64,000 nucleotides of DNA from Zoogloea sp. (GCF_030157465.1 NZ_JAOAUU010000096.1:60384-124383), one strand, 5' to 3'. Counted from the first letter of the stretch, positions 1 through 9,524 are shown. Numbers and translations: made by a program. The notes: generated by a model from the letters alone, not told the origin.

Positions 1-82
1 CCGACTGGGCAGGCTTTCCCCCGGCCACCTGCGAGGTGGCGCGAAGTTCCGACAACATTTGATCGATTCCGCGGGTATCCAT
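1..82 (-). CDS. fliE: FliE, flagellar hook-basal body protein (partial, N-terminus only)
   Basis: Only the first 27 codons are inside the window, read leftward from an ATG at 82-80. The peptide begins MDTRGIDQMLSELRATSQ, which resembles the FliE N-terminus (a short Gly-Ile-x2-hydrophobic start, then a helix ending in an LRAT-like stretch). FliE joins the MS ring to the proximal rod and is an early export substrate. An AGGAG ribosome site lies 8 bases before the ATG, and a sigma-54 promoter lies about 30 bases further upstream. The usual fliEFGHIJ order is rearranged here: fliE is on the opposite strand from fliF, with fleSR between them. The call rests on a short stretch plus context. Confidence 0.78.
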   Translation of the reverse strand, partial: MDTRGIDQMLSELRATSQVAGGKPAQS

Positions 83-112
83 GGTCCGGCTCCTTTTGCT
101 CAACTATAGCAG

Positions 113-128
113 AGCAAGCTGCGTGCCA
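113..128 (-). promoter_or_regulatory. Sigma-54 promoter of fliE
   Basis: Read on the minus strand the site is TGGCACGCAGCTTGCT. It matches the RpoN consensus (TGGCAC, five bases, TTGC), with the GG and GC dinucleotides ten bases apart. It sits between the stop of fleR (157) and the ATG of fliE (82), correctly oriented. FleR-type proteins activate RpoN promoters, and one is encoded immediately upstream. Confidence 0.9.
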
Positions 129-156
129 AAGAGCAGAAGGGCGCTGTAGCCCTCGT

Positions 157-1554
157 CTAGCCCGAAAACAGGCCTTCCTCCCGGTACTGCTGGAGCTTGT
201 AGCGCAGGGTGCGTTCCGAGATGCCAAGCTGCTCCACCGCACGCTTTCGCGAGCCTCCCACCTCTTTCAGCACCTTCAGGATGTGCTCGCGCTCGAGGTC
301 TTTCATGCTGGCCGGACGGGCTGCATCCCTGGCCGCAGCAGCGGCATCATCGGCAGGATTTGCCGTCTCGGCGGCAAAAATGGCCGGCACGATAGGCGGG
401 GCAAGCGGCACCCGAACCGGCTCTCCGTTCCAGTGAGGCAGGCACAGGCGAATGGTGTCTGCGGACACAGCCTGTCCGCTGCTGAGAATCAGCGCCCGCT
501 GCACGGTGTTTTCCAGCTCGCGCACATTGCCCGGCCAGTGGTAGGTTACCAGCACACTTTCGGCCTCCGGCGACAGGCGCGCGACGCGCTTGAGGCGCGC
601 ACCGTGCATCAGCGCAAAATGCCGGGCCAGCGGCACGACGTCGCCCGGCCGCTCCCGCAGCGACGGAATCGCGAGCGGAAACACGTTGAGACGGTAATAG
701 AGGTCTTCGCGAAAACGCCCGGCGGCCACTTCCTTGCTCATGTCCCGGTTGGTCGTGGCGAGCACACGGATGTCGAGAGGAATGGCCTTTTTGCCACCCA
801 CGCGTTCCACCTCGCGCTCCTGGAGCACGCGCAACAGCTTGGCCTGGAGGCCGAGGGGCATTTCGGAAATTTCGTCGAGAAGCAGCGTGCCGCCCTCGGC
901 CTGTTCGAACTTGCCGGCCTGGGCGCTCACTGCGCCCGTGAAGGCGCCTTTGTCGTGGCCGAAAAGGGTCGCCTCGAGCAGGGAGTCGGGAATCGCGGCG
1001 CAGTTGATGGCGATGAATGGCCCCGTGCGGCGCAGGGATTGCTCGTGGAGATAGCGGGCAAAGACTTCCTTGCCAGTACCGGATTCGCCGGTAAGGAGCA
1101 CGGTGGCATCGGTTTCGGCCACCTTGTCGGCCAAGGCCAGCAAGTTGCGGGTATGGGGATCGGCGGCGATCATGCCGTCGTCCCGGCGGGCTGCCGCGTA
1201 ACGCTGCACGTGTTCGAGCAGCACATTGGGTTCGAAAGGTTTCATCAGAAAATCACAGGCTCCGCCGCGCATGGCATCAACGGCTTTTTCGACGTCACCG
1301 AAGGCGGTCATCAGCAAGACAGGTAGCTGCGGCAGGCGCTGGCGCAGCTCGCTCAGTAGTTGAAGGCCGTCCATCGGCTGCATTTTCAGGTCGGACAACA
1401 CCAGGTTGAAGGCCTGCTTTTCCACCGCGACCAGCGCCGCCGGGCCGTCGCCCACGCCGGTAACCGCGTGACCGGCGATTTCGAGGGTCATGCACACAGC
1501 GTCGCGCAGGGGCGCGTCGTCTTCTACTACAAGAATGTTCAGGGCTTCAGGCAT
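157..1554 (-). CDS. fleR: FleR/FlrC-type sigma-54-dependent response regulator
   Basis: 465 residues with the NtrC layout. A receiver domain (about 5-120) has the phospho-acceptor Asp55 in LVLSDLKMQP. An AAA+ sigma-54 interaction domain (about 130-365) carries Walker A GESGTGKE at 156-163 and the GAFTGA sigma-54 contact loop at 203-208. A Fis-type helix-turn-helix lies at the C-terminus (ISERTLRYKL). It would bind enhancer sites and drive RpoN-dependent mid-class flagellar genes after phosphorylation by the kinase encoded 34 bases upstream. Location beside fliE/fliF supports FleR (Pseudomonas) or FlrC (Vibrio) over a general NtrC. All catalytic motifs look intact. Confidence 0.93.
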   Translation of the reverse strand: MPEALNILVVEDDAPLRDAVCMTLEIAGHAVTGVGDGPAALVAVEKQAFNLVLSDLKMQPMDGLQLLSELRQRLPQLPVLLMTAFGDVEKAVDAMRGGACDFLMKPFEPNVLLEHVQRYAAARRDDGMIAADPHTRNLLALADKVAETDATVLLTGESGTGKEVFARYLHEQSLRRTGPFIAINCAAIPDSLLEATLFGHDKGAFTGAVSAQAGKFEQAEGGTLLLDEISEMPLGLQAKLLRVLQEREVERVGGKKAIPLDIRVLATTNRDMSKEVAAGRFREDLYYRLNVFPLAIPSLRERPGDVVPLARHFALMHGARLKRVARLSPEAESVLVTYHWPGNVRELENTVQRALILSSGQAVSADTIRLCLPHWNGEPVRVPLAPPIVPAIFAAETANPADDAAAAARDAARPASMKDLEREHILKVLKEVGGSRKRAVEQLGISERTLRYKLQQYREEGLFSG

Positions 1555-1588
1555 GTGACGTCTCTCTAAATCCGGGTGTTACCGGGCG

Positions 1589-2692
1589 CTATGCGCCCAT
1601 GGCGAGGGTCAGGGTAAAGGTTGTGCCGTGGCCGGGCTCGGACTGGATTCCGATGTCGCCGCCATGGGCCCGGGCTACGCCTCGCGCAATCGCCAGCCCC
1701 AATCCTGTTCCATCGGAGCGGGTGGTAAAAAATGGCTCGAAAAGCCGCGTCTGCAGTGCCGGATCAATGCCGCGTCCGTTGTCGATCACGCTGAAGCGGG
1801 CCACGGCGCCCTCCTGCACGGCCTCGAAACGGATGGCTCCGCCGGCCTCCAGCGCCTGCACGGCGTTTTCGAGCAGGTTGGTCAGCGCGCCGGCAATGGC
1901 CTTGCGATCACCCACGACGCGGGTGTCGCCACAGGCACAGGCCGAGGCCAGCTCGAGCCCCTTGGCGCGGGCCAGCGGCTCCAGCGTCTGGGTGAGCTCG
2001 GCCACCAGTTCGCAGATGCCGAAGGGCTCACGGCCCAGGGTTTCGCCGCGGGCAAAAAGCAGCATGTCGCGGATCAGTTTTTCCAGATGACGCAGGCGCT
2101 CCATTGCACGATTGCCGATGCGCTCCCGGTCGGCCGGCCCCATTTCCTGCTGGACCAGCGTGGCCGTGTAGAGCAGCGCCGCCGCCAGCGGGGTGCGCAA
2201 CTGGTGGGCCAGCCCGGCAACCATCTCGCCCATCGCGGCGAGGCGTTCGTTGCGCTCGGCGGCGAGGCGCATGTGATGGGCGTCGGTCACGTCATTGAGG
2301 AGAACGATGTGACCGTCACCCGATTCGAGGGCGGCATCCACGCGGGTTACGCGGCGAAGCTCGCCCGCGATGTCGAGCTGCCACTCGCCGGGCGTCTCGG
2401 TGGCGGCAAGGCGAGCCGTGCAAAAACCGGCCCAATCGACGCCGGCCAGCGGCACCCCGAACATCGCCTCCACCACCCGGTTGGCCTGCACCACGCAGCC
2501 GTCCCGGTCGAGCACGACAACACCGGCCGGCAGCGCGCCCATCAGTACGCTGAGCCTTTCGGTCAGCTGGCCGACCTGGGTCTGCAGGCCTGCATAGGCG
2601 CCGGTCAGGGCCTCGGACGCTTCGCTGAACTGACGAAAGGCTTCGGCCAGCTGGCGGGCGTCGAGTCGGTCTTCGATGGCAGGGAGATTCAT
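1589..2692 (-). CDS. fleS: FleS/FlrB-type sensor histidine kinase
   Basis: The reading frame is open to 2893, but that would run into fliF. The ATG at 2692 (MNLPAIEDRLDARQLAEAF) gives a 367-residue product like FleS/FlrB. There is no membrane segment, so it is probably a soluble kinase. It has an N-terminal coiled region, a PAS-like domain (about 75-170), a HisKA box with the phospho-acceptor His in GLAHQLRTPLAAAL, and an HATPase domain with NLLENAVQA (N box), DNGRGI (G1) and GTGLGLAIARG (G2). It is predicted to phosphorylate FleR in response to assembly state. No clear Shine-Dalgarno sequence precedes the chosen ATG, so the start is the least certain point. Confidence 0.88.
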   Translation of the reverse strand: MNLPAIEDRLDARQLAEAFRQFSEASEALTGAYAGLQTQVGQLTERLSVLMGALPAGVVVLDRDGCVVQANRVVEAMFGVPLAGVDWAGFCTARLAATETPGEWQLDIAGELRRVTRVDAALESGDGHIVLLNDVTDAHHMRLAAERNERLAAMGEMVAGLAHQLRTPLAAALLYTATLVQQEMGPADRERIGNRAMERLRHLEKLIRDMLLFARGETLGREPFGICELVAELTQTLEPLARAKGLELASACACGDTRVVGDRKAIAGALTNLLENAVQALEAGGAIRFEAVQEGAVARFSVIDNGRGIDPALQTRLFEPFFTTRSDGTGLGLAIARGVARAHGGDIGIQSEPGHGTTFTLTLAMGA

Positions 2693-2847
2693 GAGTTGTA
2701 CGGGGCGAAATTCACCGCTTCGCAGCTTAGGCCTGCCCGGCAAACGGCAAGGCGGCAAATAGGCGGCAAAAAGCGCCGCTAATCCTTCCCTAGAACACCG
2801 GGCACCAGGCCCAGAATGCGACCATCCGAAATAGGGGGAATGTTTCC

Positions 2848-4548
2848 ATGGCAGCAGAAGACGCCGCCGTCGCTCCACCGCCGCCCGCCTCACCCTTCGA
2901 GCAGGTGCTGGAGAACATCCGCAATCTGTCCCAGCGCCAGAAGCTCGCCGCCGGCGCTGCGCTGGCGTTCGGCATTGCGCTGATCGTCGGCGTCATCCTG
3001 TGGAGCCGCCAGCCGGATTACGCCGTGCTGTTCTCCAATCTGGCCGAAAAGGACGGAGGCGCCGCCGTCGCCAGCCTCCAGCAGCAGAACATTCCCTACA
3101 AGTTCTCGGACAACGGCAACGCCATCCTCGTACCGGCCAGCCAGGTGCATGATCTGCGCCTGCGCCTTGCCGCCCAGGGCATTCCCAAGGGCGGCCTGGT
3201 GGGTTTCGAGTTGATGGAAACCCAGAAGCTCGGCCTCTCCCAGTTTCACGAGCAGATCAATTACCAGCGCGCCCTCGAAGGCGAACTGGCCCGCACCATT
3301 TCATCCATCGGCAGCGTGGCCGGCGCCCGCGTGCACCTGGCCATTCCCAAGCAAACCGCTTTTCTGCGCGACGAGCAGAAGCCCACGGCCTCGGTGATGG
3401 TGAACCTGCACACCGGCCGCGCCCTCGATCCGGCGCAGATCGCCGGCATCGTGCACCTGATCGCATCGAGCGTGCCCCAGCTCACCAACGACAACGTGAG
3501 CGTCATCGACCAGGAAGGCAGCCTGCTCACCAAGAAGCCCGACCCGCTGCAGACCAACCTCGACGCCACCCAGATCAAATACACCCGCGAGCTGGAAGAA
3601 GGCTACATCCAGCGCATCAACTCGATCCTCACGCCGCTCTTCGGCAAGGGTAACTTCCGGGCCCAGGTTTCGGCGGATGTGGATTTCAACGTCACCGAAC
3701 AGACCGCCGAAACCTACCGCCCCAACCCCTCGCCCGAGCAGGCCATCCGCAGCCAGCAAAGCAGCGAAAGCCAGACCCGCGACCAGGGCCCGCAGGGCGT
3801 GCCGGGTGCCCTCAGCAACCAGCCGCCGGTGCCCGCCACCGCCCCGCTTACGACACCGCCCGTGGCCGGCGCGCCCGGCCCCGGCCAACAGCCGCCGCTC
3901 AGCTCCAACAAGAGCGCCACCATCAACTACGAGGTGGACAAGACCATCCAGCACACCCGCAAGGCCCTCGGCCAGATCAAGCGGCTGTCGGTGGCAGTGG
4001 CACTCAACCAGAAGGAAGAGAAGGACAAGAACGGCGTCATGAAGTCGGTGCCCCTTACCGACGAGGAACGCAAGCGTGTCGAGGATCTGGTTCGCGAGGC
4101 CGTCGGCTACAGCAAGGACCGCGGCGACACCATCAACGTGGCGAGCAGCGCCTTCGTCGCCTCTGACAAGGATTTGCTGGAAACCCCGATCTGGAAGGAT
4201 CCGGACAGCATCGTCCTGTTCAAGGAGCTCATCAAGTACCTGGTGATTGCCGGCGTGATCGCCTTTGTGGCCTTCGGCGTGATCCGTCCGCTGATGAGGC
4301 AGGTCATGCCGCCGGAAGAGAAGGAAGAAACCGCCGCCGCGGCCGAAGCGCGCGAGGAAGGCGAAGGCGAAGAAGGTGAAGAAGGCGAAGGTGAGGAAGG
4401 CGCAGAAGTCACCTTGTCCCCCGAAGCCGCCGCGCGCCTGGCCTACGACGAAAAACTCGCCAAGGCACTGGCCCTCGCCAAGGAAAATCCGCGCATGGTC
4501 GCCAACCTGATCAAGGAATGGATGGGAAGCAATGAGCAGCAACGATGA
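2848..4548 (+). CDS. fliF: FliF, flagellar MS-ring protein
   Basis: 566 residues. A first transmembrane helix (about 30-50, LAAGAALAFGIALIVGVILW) is followed by the secretin-like ring-building YscJ/FliF domains (about 55-225) and the FliF C domain. A second transmembrane helix near 465-485 precedes a cytoplasmic tail that binds FliG. The tail holds an unusual Glu/Gly run (about 500-525) before the conserved final helix ending in KEWMGSNEQQR. FliF is the inner-membrane platform on which the motor and export gate assemble. A GGGGGA ribosome site lies 9-10 bases upstream. The 3' end overlaps fliG by 17 bases, suggesting translational coupling. Confidence 0.97.
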   Translation: MAAEDAAVAPPPPASPFEQVLENIRNLSQRQKLAAGAALAFGIALIVGVILWSRQPDYAVLFSNLAEKDGGAAVASLQQQNIPYKFSDNGNAILVPASQVHDLRLRLAAQGIPKGGLVGFELMETQKLGLSQFHEQINYQRALEGELARTISSIGSVAGARVHLAIPKQTAFLRDEQKPTASVMVNLHTGRALDPAQIAGIVHLIASSVPQLTNDNVSVIDQEGSLLTKKPDPLQTNLDATQIKYTRELEEGYIQRINSILTPLFGKGNFRAQVSADVDFNVTEQTAETYRPNPSPEQAIRSQQSSESQTRDQGPQGVPGALSNQPPVPATAPLTTPPVAGAPGPGQQPPLSSNKSATINYEVDKTIQHTRKALGQIKRLSVAVALNQKEEKDKNGVMKSVPLTDEERKRVEDLVREAVGYSKDRGDTINVASSAFVASDKDLLETPIWKDPDSIVLFKELIKYLVIAGVIAFVAFGVIRPLMRQVMPPEEKEETAAAAEAREEGEGEEGEEGEGEEGAEVTLSPEAAARLAYDEKLAKALALAKENPRMVANLIKEWMGSNEQQR

Positions 4549-5533
4549 AGGACTCGAAAAGAGCGCCCTGCTCCTGTTCACCCTCGGTGCCAACGAAGCG
4601 GCCGAAGTCCTGAAGCAGCTCGGCCCGAAAGAAGTTCAGAAGCTTGGCGCGGCCATGGCCGGGATGCCCGCCCAGAGCCGCGAAAAGGTCGAAGCCATTC
4701 TCGACGAGCTGATCGGCTTCGCCGAGAAGGGCTCGCCCATCGAGGCCGACCATGAACACATCAAGGAAATGCTCACCAAGGCCCTCGGCGACGAGCGCGC
4801 CAACCACCTGATCGGCCGCGTGCTGCAGGGCTCGGACACCGCCGGCATCGAAAGCCTCAAGTGGATGGACGCCCCCACCGCCGCCGACCTCATCAAGAAC
4901 GAGCACCCGCAGATCATCGCAACGATCCTGGTGCACCTCGAGTTCGACCAGGCCGGTGAAATCCTCAAGCACTTCACCGACCGCCTGCGCAACGACGTGC
5001 TGCTGCGCATCGCCACCCTCGACGGCGTGCAGCCGGTGGCCCTGCGGGAACTCAACGAAGCCCTCACCCGCATGCTGTCCGGTGCCACCACCGTCAAGAA
5101 GACCGCCATGGGCGGCGTGCGCCACGCAGCCGACATCCTCAACTTCGTCGGCTCGGCGGCCGAAACAGCCATCCTCGACAACGTGCGCGAATACGACCCC
5201 GACCTCGCCCAGAAGATTCTCGACGAGATGTTCGTCTTCGAGAACCTCATGGATCTCGACGACCGGGGCATCCAGACCCTCCTGCGCGAAGTCCAGAGCG
5301 ACTCGCTGGTGATCGCGCTGAAGGGTGCGCAGCCGGAAATGCGCGAGAAGATCTTCAAGAACATGTCCCAGCGCGCCGCCGAAATGCTCAGGGAAGACCT
5401 CGAATCCCGCGGCCCGGTGCGCCTCTCCGAAGTGGAAGCGGAGCAAAAGGAAATCCTCAAGACGGCCCGCCGCCTCGCAGAGGAAGGCCAGATCGCCCTG
5501 TCCAGCGGAGGCGGCGACGATGCCTTCGTCTAA
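4532..5533 (+). CDS. fliG: FliG, flagellar motor switch protein
   Basis: 333 residues, normal for FliG. The N-terminal domain (SALLLFTLGANEAAEVLKQL) binds FliF, the middle domain carries the EHPQIIATIL motif that contacts FliM, and the C-terminal domain holds the charged torque helix (DDRGIQTLLREVQSDSLV). FliG is the rotor component that interacts with the MotA stator. It starts inside the end of fliF. All three armadillo-like modules are present. Confidence 0.97.
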   Translation: MSSNDEGLEKSALLLFTLGANEAAEVLKQLGPKEVQKLGAAMAGMPAQSREKVEAILDELIGFAEKGSPIEADHEHIKEMLTKALGDERANHLIGRVLQGSDTAGIESLKWMDAPTAADLIKNEHPQIIATILVHLEFDQAGEILKHFTDRLRNDVLLRIATLDGVQPVALRELNEALTRMLSGATTVKKTAMGGVRHAADILNFVGSAAETAILDNVREYDPDLAQKILDEMFVFENLMDLDDRGIQTLLREVQSDSLVIALKGAQPEMREKIFKNMSQRAAEMLREDLESRGPVRLSEVEAEQKEILKTARRLAEEGQIALSSGGGDDAFV

Positions 5534-5590
5534 GCGCGCACCCACCCGCCACCCCTCGCGGGCAGCCTGTTTACGGACACCCCCCCAGCC

Positions 5591-6331
5591 ATGAGCCCGC
5601 ATCAGGCCGCCGGCGCCTACCAGCGCTGGAAGCTCCCCTCCTTTGACGAACCCCAGCCGGCGGCGCCCTCACCCGCCGAAGCGGAAATCGCCGCGCCACC
5701 ACCCGGCCCCCTGGACGAACCCGTCCTGGCGCCAGAAGCCACACCTGCCGCGCCGGAGGAAGCACCCTTCGTCGCCCAAGCGCTCACCCTGCCCGACACC
5801 GAACCGGACATCCACCTGCCCACCGCCGACGACATCGAGCGCATCCACGAGGAAGCCCGCAAGGAAGGCTACTCGGCGGGCTACGAAGAAGGCACTGCGC
5901 GCGGGCGGATGGAGGCCATGCAATTTCACGGCCTGGTGCAGGGCCTCGAAACCTCGCTCACTGCCCTCGACCGGGAAGTGGCCGAGGAGGTGCTCAGCCT
6001 CGCCATCGAAGTGGCCCGCCAGATGGTGCGGAACAGCCTCGAAACCCACCCCGAATCCACCGCCGAACTGATCCGCGAAGCCCTGCTGCAGCTGCCTCAG
6101 GCCCATGCGCTGATCCACCTCCACCCCGACGACGTGGCGATGGCGCGCGACTACCTGGGCGAGCAACTGACCCATGCCGGCCACCGGCTGGTCGAAGACC
6201 CCAGCATCTCCCGTGGCGGCGTGCGCATCGACGCCGCCGGCAGCCAGATCGACGCCACGGTGCAAACCCGCTGGCGGCGCATCATGGACAACCTCGGCCG
6301 CAACATTCACTGGGACGGGGACGGCAGCTGA
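5591..6331 (+). CDS. fliH: FliH, regulator of the flagellar export ATPase
   Basis: 246 residues. The N-terminal quarter is rich in Pro, Ala and Glu and probably unstructured. It is followed by a helical region with glycine-spaced repeats ([20 protein letters not shown]), the GxxxG signature of FliH, and a C-terminal stator-like domain ([22 protein letters not shown]). FliH holds FliI inactive and docks it to the C ring and export gate. The TGA overlaps the fliI ATG by one base. No strong ribosome site is visible and 57 bases separate it from fliG. Confidence 0.93.
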   Translation: MSPHQAAGAYQRWKLPSFDEPQPAAPSPAEAEIAAPPPGPLDEPVLAPEATPAAPEEAPFVAQALTLPDTEPDIHLPTADDIERIHEEARKEGYSAGYEEGTARGRMEAMQFHGLVQGLETSLTALDREVAEEVLSLAIEVARQMVRNSLETHPESTAELIREALLQLPQAHALIHLHPDDVAMARDYLGEQLTHAGHRLVEDPSISRGGVRIDAAGSQIDATVQTRWRRIMDNLGRNIHWDGDGS

Positions 6332-7734
6332 TGGAACACGGCACCGAAACCTGGAAAGCCTTTCTCGCCGACGGCCGCAAGCTGGTGGGAGCCACCCCGC
6401 CCTACCAGCTCTCCGGACGCCTGACGCGCATCAACGGCCTGGTGATGGAAGCCTCCGGCCTCAAGCTGCCCCTCGGCTCGGGCTGCCGCATCGTGATCCC
6501 GGGTGGCAGTTCGGTGGAGGCCGAAGTAGTAGGCTTCCATGGCGAAAAAATCTTCCTGATGCCCACCGACGACGTTTTCGGCCTCGCCCCCGGCGCCCAG
6601 GTGCTGCCCGTCGAGCCCACCCAGCCGCAGCTTGTCGCCGGCGAACGGATCGAACCCCGCCGCCGCGCCTCCGACCGGGCCAAGCACCTGCCCATGGGAG
6701 ACGAACTGCTCGGCCGGGTGGTGGACGGCGCCGGCCGCCCGCTGGACGGCCTCGGCCCTCTCGCCGTGCGCCACTCGAGAGCGCTCCAGGCACGCCCCAT
6801 CAACCCGCTGCAACGGGCACCGATCACCCAGTCGCTGGACGTCGGCATCCGCGCCATCAACGGCCTGCTCACCGTCGGCCGCGGTCAGCGGATGGGCCTC
6901 TTCGCCGGCTCCGGCGTGGGCAAATCCGTGCTCATCGGCATGATGGCCCGCTACACCGCGGCCGATGTGATCGTCGTCGGCCTGATCGGCGAGCGGGGCC
7001 GCGAAGTCAAGGAATTCATCGAGCACAACCTGGGCCCGGAAGGCCTGGCCCGCTCGGCGGTGATCGCTGCCCCAGCCGACTGCAGCCCACTGATGCGTCT
7101 GCAGGGCGCGTCCTACGCCACCACCGTGGCCGAATATTTTCGCGACCAGGGCAAGCAGGTGCTGCTGATCATGGATTCGCTGACCCGCTACGCCATGGCC
7201 CAGCGGGAAATCGCGCTGGCCATCGGCGAACCGCCGGTCACCCGCGGCTACCCGCCGTCGGTGTTCGCACGCCTGCCGGCACTGGTCGAGAGAGCCGGCA
7301 ACGGGCCGGAAGGCGGCGGCTCGATCACCGCGTTCTACACCGTGCTCGCCGAGGGCGACGACCAGCAGGATCCCATCGCCGACTCTGCCCGCGCCATTCT
7401 CGACGGCCACATCGTGCTGTCGCGCAACCTTGCCGACCAGGGCCACTACCCCGCCATCGACATCGAGCAATCCATTTCGCGAGCCATGCACAACCTCGTC
7501 AAGAGCCAGCACTTCGACATGGTGCGACGCTTCAAGCAGCTTTTCTCGCGTTATCAGCGCTCCCGCGACCTGATCGCCGTGGGCGCCTACCACGCCGGCT
7601 CCGACCCCATCCTCGACCAGGCCGTGGCCATGTATCCACGCCTGGAAGCCTTCCTGCAACAGCGCGTCGAAGAGTGCGAACACTACGAATCTGCGGTCGA
7701 AAAACTGCACGCCCTGTTTGGAGCAGCCCAATGA
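6331..7734 (+). CDS. fliI: FliI, flagellum-specific ATPase
   Basis: 467 residues, an F1-beta/Rho-like ATPase. Walker A GSGVGKS is at 193-199, preceded by [10 protein letters not shown]. The family signature [16 protein letters not shown] and the [15 protein letters not shown] loop follow, with Walker B in KQVLLIMDS. FliI hexamers energise export-substrate unfolding and delivery together with FliH and FliJ. It is translationally coupled to fliH and followed 84 bases later by fliJ. Confidence 0.97.
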   Translation: MEHGTETWKAFLADGRKLVGATPPYQLSGRLTRINGLVMEASGLKLPLGSGCRIVIPGGSSVEAEVVGFHGEKIFLMPTDDVFGLAPGAQVLPVEPTQPQLVAGERIEPRRRASDRAKHLPMGDELLGRVVDGAGRPLDGLGPLAVRHSRALQARPINPLQRAPITQSLDVGIRAINGLLTVGRGQRMGLFAGSGVGKSVLIGMMARYTAADVIVVGLIGERGREVKEFIEHNLGPEGLARSAVIAAPADCSPLMRLQGASYATTVAEYFRDQGKQVLLIMDSLTRYAMAQREIALAIGEPPVTRGYPPSVFARLPALVERAGNGPEGGGSITAFYTVLAEGDDQQDPIADSARAILDGHIVLSRNLADQGHYPAIDIEQSISRAMHNLVKSQHFDMVRRFKQLFSRYQRSRDLIAVGAYHAGSDPILDQAVAMYPRLEAFLQQRVEECEHYESAVEKLHALFGAAQ

Positions 7735-7818
7735 TCCGGCCTCCCGACCAGCAAGGTCATTGCCCCCCAAACCTAAAGATTCCCCGCGCCCGCCCGATAA
7801 AGCCCAAGGAACGTGAAG

Positions 7819-8268
7819 ATGAGTGAGTCGTTCCCGCTGCAGCCCCTGCTGGACCTGGCGAACAACCGCATGGACGAGGCCGCGCGCAAGCTCGGCGAAC
7901 TGATAGCCAGCGAGCACGCCGTCGAAGAAAAACTCGCCCTGCTGGTGGACTATCGCAAGGAGTATCACGCCCGTTTCGTGGAAGCGGTGCGTAACGGCAT
8001 CGGCCCCGACGCGTGGCGCAATTTCAGCGCCTTCCTCGGCAAACTCGATGACGCGATCGCTCAGCAGGAAAAAGCAGTGTCCGTTTCACGGCAGCGCACC
8101 GAGCAAGGCCAGCAAGCCTGGGTGGATCAGCGCAACAAGGTCAAGGCTTTCGACACCCTGTCGCACCGCCACCAGAGCCTGCAGGCCCGCAAGGAAGCCA
8201 AGCAGGAACAACGGCTCACGGACGAACACGCCGCCAAGCAATTCCGCGATCGCACCGAAGAAGACTGA
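7819..8268 (+). CDS. fliJ: FliJ, flagellar export chaperone / ATPase stalk
   Basis: 149 residues and almost wholly helical, with high Glu/Lys/Arg/Gln content, as expected for the coiled-coil FliJ that acts like the gamma stalk of FliI. A GTG six bases earlier is in frame, but the AAGGA at 7806-7810 is correctly spaced (8 bases) only for the ATG at 7819, so I use that start. It lies between fliI and fliK, the usual place for fliJ. Sequence conservation in this family is low, so position and coiled-coil character carry the call. Confidence 0.88.
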   Translation: MSESFPLQPLLDLANNRMDEAARKLGELIASEHAVEEKLALLVDYRKEYHARFVEAVRNGIGPDAWRNFSAFLGKLDDAIAQQEKAVSVSRQRTEQGQQAWVDQRNKVKAFDTLSHRHQSLQARKEAKQEQRLTDEHAAKQFRDRTEED

Positions 8269-8285
8269 TCGCCGCCGGGCTCGCC

Positions 8286-8301
8286 TGGCACGTCGCTTGC
8301 T
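8286..8301 (+). promoter_or_regulatory. Sigma-54 promoter of fliK and downstream genes
   Basis: The site TGGCACGTCGCTTGCT matches the RpoN consensus with exact GG-N10-GC spacing. It lies 18 bases after the fliJ stop and about 39 bases before the fliK ATG. It implies that fliK onward can be transcribed separately from fliFGHIJ. Confidence 0.88.
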
Positions 8302-8339
8302 GGTTGGCTGATGTCTGCATCCTCACCAGGAACTCCATC

Positions 8340-9431
8340 ATGTCCGGACCGGCCTTGAATCCCATCGCGAACACCCCTCCAGCAGCATCCGCCAAAGGCC
8401 CGACCGGCACACGCCCCGACGCGTCCGCCGAGGCCGCAGGCCCCGATGCGCCCGAGCAAGGCTTCGCTACCGAACTCCAGCGCCGGATGCAGGGCGAGGC
8501 CCGAAGCGACGACACGACCACGCAGGCAAAAACCACGGCCCAAAACGACGAAGCCGCCGACGCCGCGGCTACCCCGCCTGCCGACGCCCTGGCCTCCCAG
8601 GTTCCGCCCGAACTGGCCGCCCTGCTGGCCGCCGGGAACATGCAGACGACCTCAGAACCGCCCGCGCTGCCCAAACCTGAATCCGGCACGCTCGACGCCA
8701 GCCCCCGCGACGGCGCCAGCGCGGGCCGCGCCGCACTGCTGGCAGCCGCCGCCGAAAGCGGCAATCCCGCCCGGGCCACGGCAGAGGCCACCGCCCAACC
8801 GGCAAATCTTGCCGCGGAAGCCGACACCCTTGCCGCCCCATCCATCGCCAAAGCGCAGCCCGAGCTGGCGGTTGCAACAAACGGATCAGGCGCCGAGCGG
8901 ATGGCAGAGGCCGCCGCCCCGACCAACAATTTTGCTGCCATCCACGCAGCTGCGCTGGCCAACCTCCGGGGCGAAGCCCCCCCGCCCGCCACCGCGCCGG
9001 TGTCGCTGCACGTGGCCACACCGGCCGGCAGCACCGGCTGGCCTGAAGAAGTCGGCAACCGGGTCACCTGGATGGTCGGCCACGACGAAAGCCACGCAGA
9101 ACTCACCCTGACTCCGCCACAGCTGGGCAAAGTGGAAATCTCGATTACCATCAGCGGCGAGCAGACCAGCGCCCAGTTCGTCGCCGCCACCCCGGCCGCG
9201 CGGGAACTCATCGAACAGAGCCTGCCGCGCCTGCGGGAAATACTCGAACAGAGCGGCATCAACCTCGGTCAGACCGACGTCGGCACCTCCAGCCAGCCCG
9301 GCAGTTCGGGCGAAGGCCGGCGCGGCAGCGCCCGGGGGTCCGCCGGCGGCGATGCCGAAGGCGGCATGACAAACACCACTGCGGCCCCATGGCTGCGGCG
9401 CGCAGAAGGACTGGTAGATACGTTCGCCTGA
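8340..9431 (+). CDS. fliK: FliK, flagellar hook-length control protein
   Basis: 363 residues. The N-terminal two thirds is low-complexity and very rich in Ala, Pro, Thr, Glu and Gln, the disordered ruler region. The C-terminal Flg_hook domain (about 235-320) shows LTPPQLGKVEISI and ELIEQSLPRLREILEQSGINL. FliK measures hook length and switches export specificity through FlhB. The frame is open to 8304, but AGGA eight bases before the ATG at 8340, and the promoter at 8286-8301, favour the later start. Confidence 0.92.
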   Translation: MSGPALNPIANTPPAASAKGPTGTRPDASAEAAGPDAPEQGFATELQRRMQGEARSDDTTTQAKTTAQNDEAADAAATPPADALASQVPPELAALLAAGNMQTTSEPPALPKPESGTLDASPRDGASAGRAALLAAAAESGNPARATAEATAQPANLAAEADTLAAPSIAKAQPELAVATNGSGAERMAEAAAPTNNFAAIHAAALANLRGEAPPPATAPVSLHVATPAGSTGWPEEVGNRVTWMVGHDESHAELTLTPPQLGKVEISITISGEQTSAQFVAATPAARELIEQSLPRLREILEQSGINLGQTDVGTSSQPGSSGEGRRGSARGSAGGDAEGGMTNTTAAPWLRRAEGLVDTFA

Positions 9432-9524
9432 ATTGCCACAAATGCCGGGCGCTTCTGCCCTTATTCAAGGCTTGCCGGACGAACGCAATGGATGACAATG
9501 AAACGAGATAAGGAGTAATCCAGC

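Noticed and set aside
2762..2780. Possible sigma-54 promoter for fliF (GG-N10-GC in AAGGCGGCAAATAGGC)
   Set aside because: Only the dinucleotide spacing fits; the flanking TGGCAC and TTGC positions do not match, unlike the two sites I report.
6307..7968. 553-residue leftward frame opposite fliI
   Set aside because: Shadow of fliI; there is no ribosome site or recognisable domain, and FliI is unmistakable.
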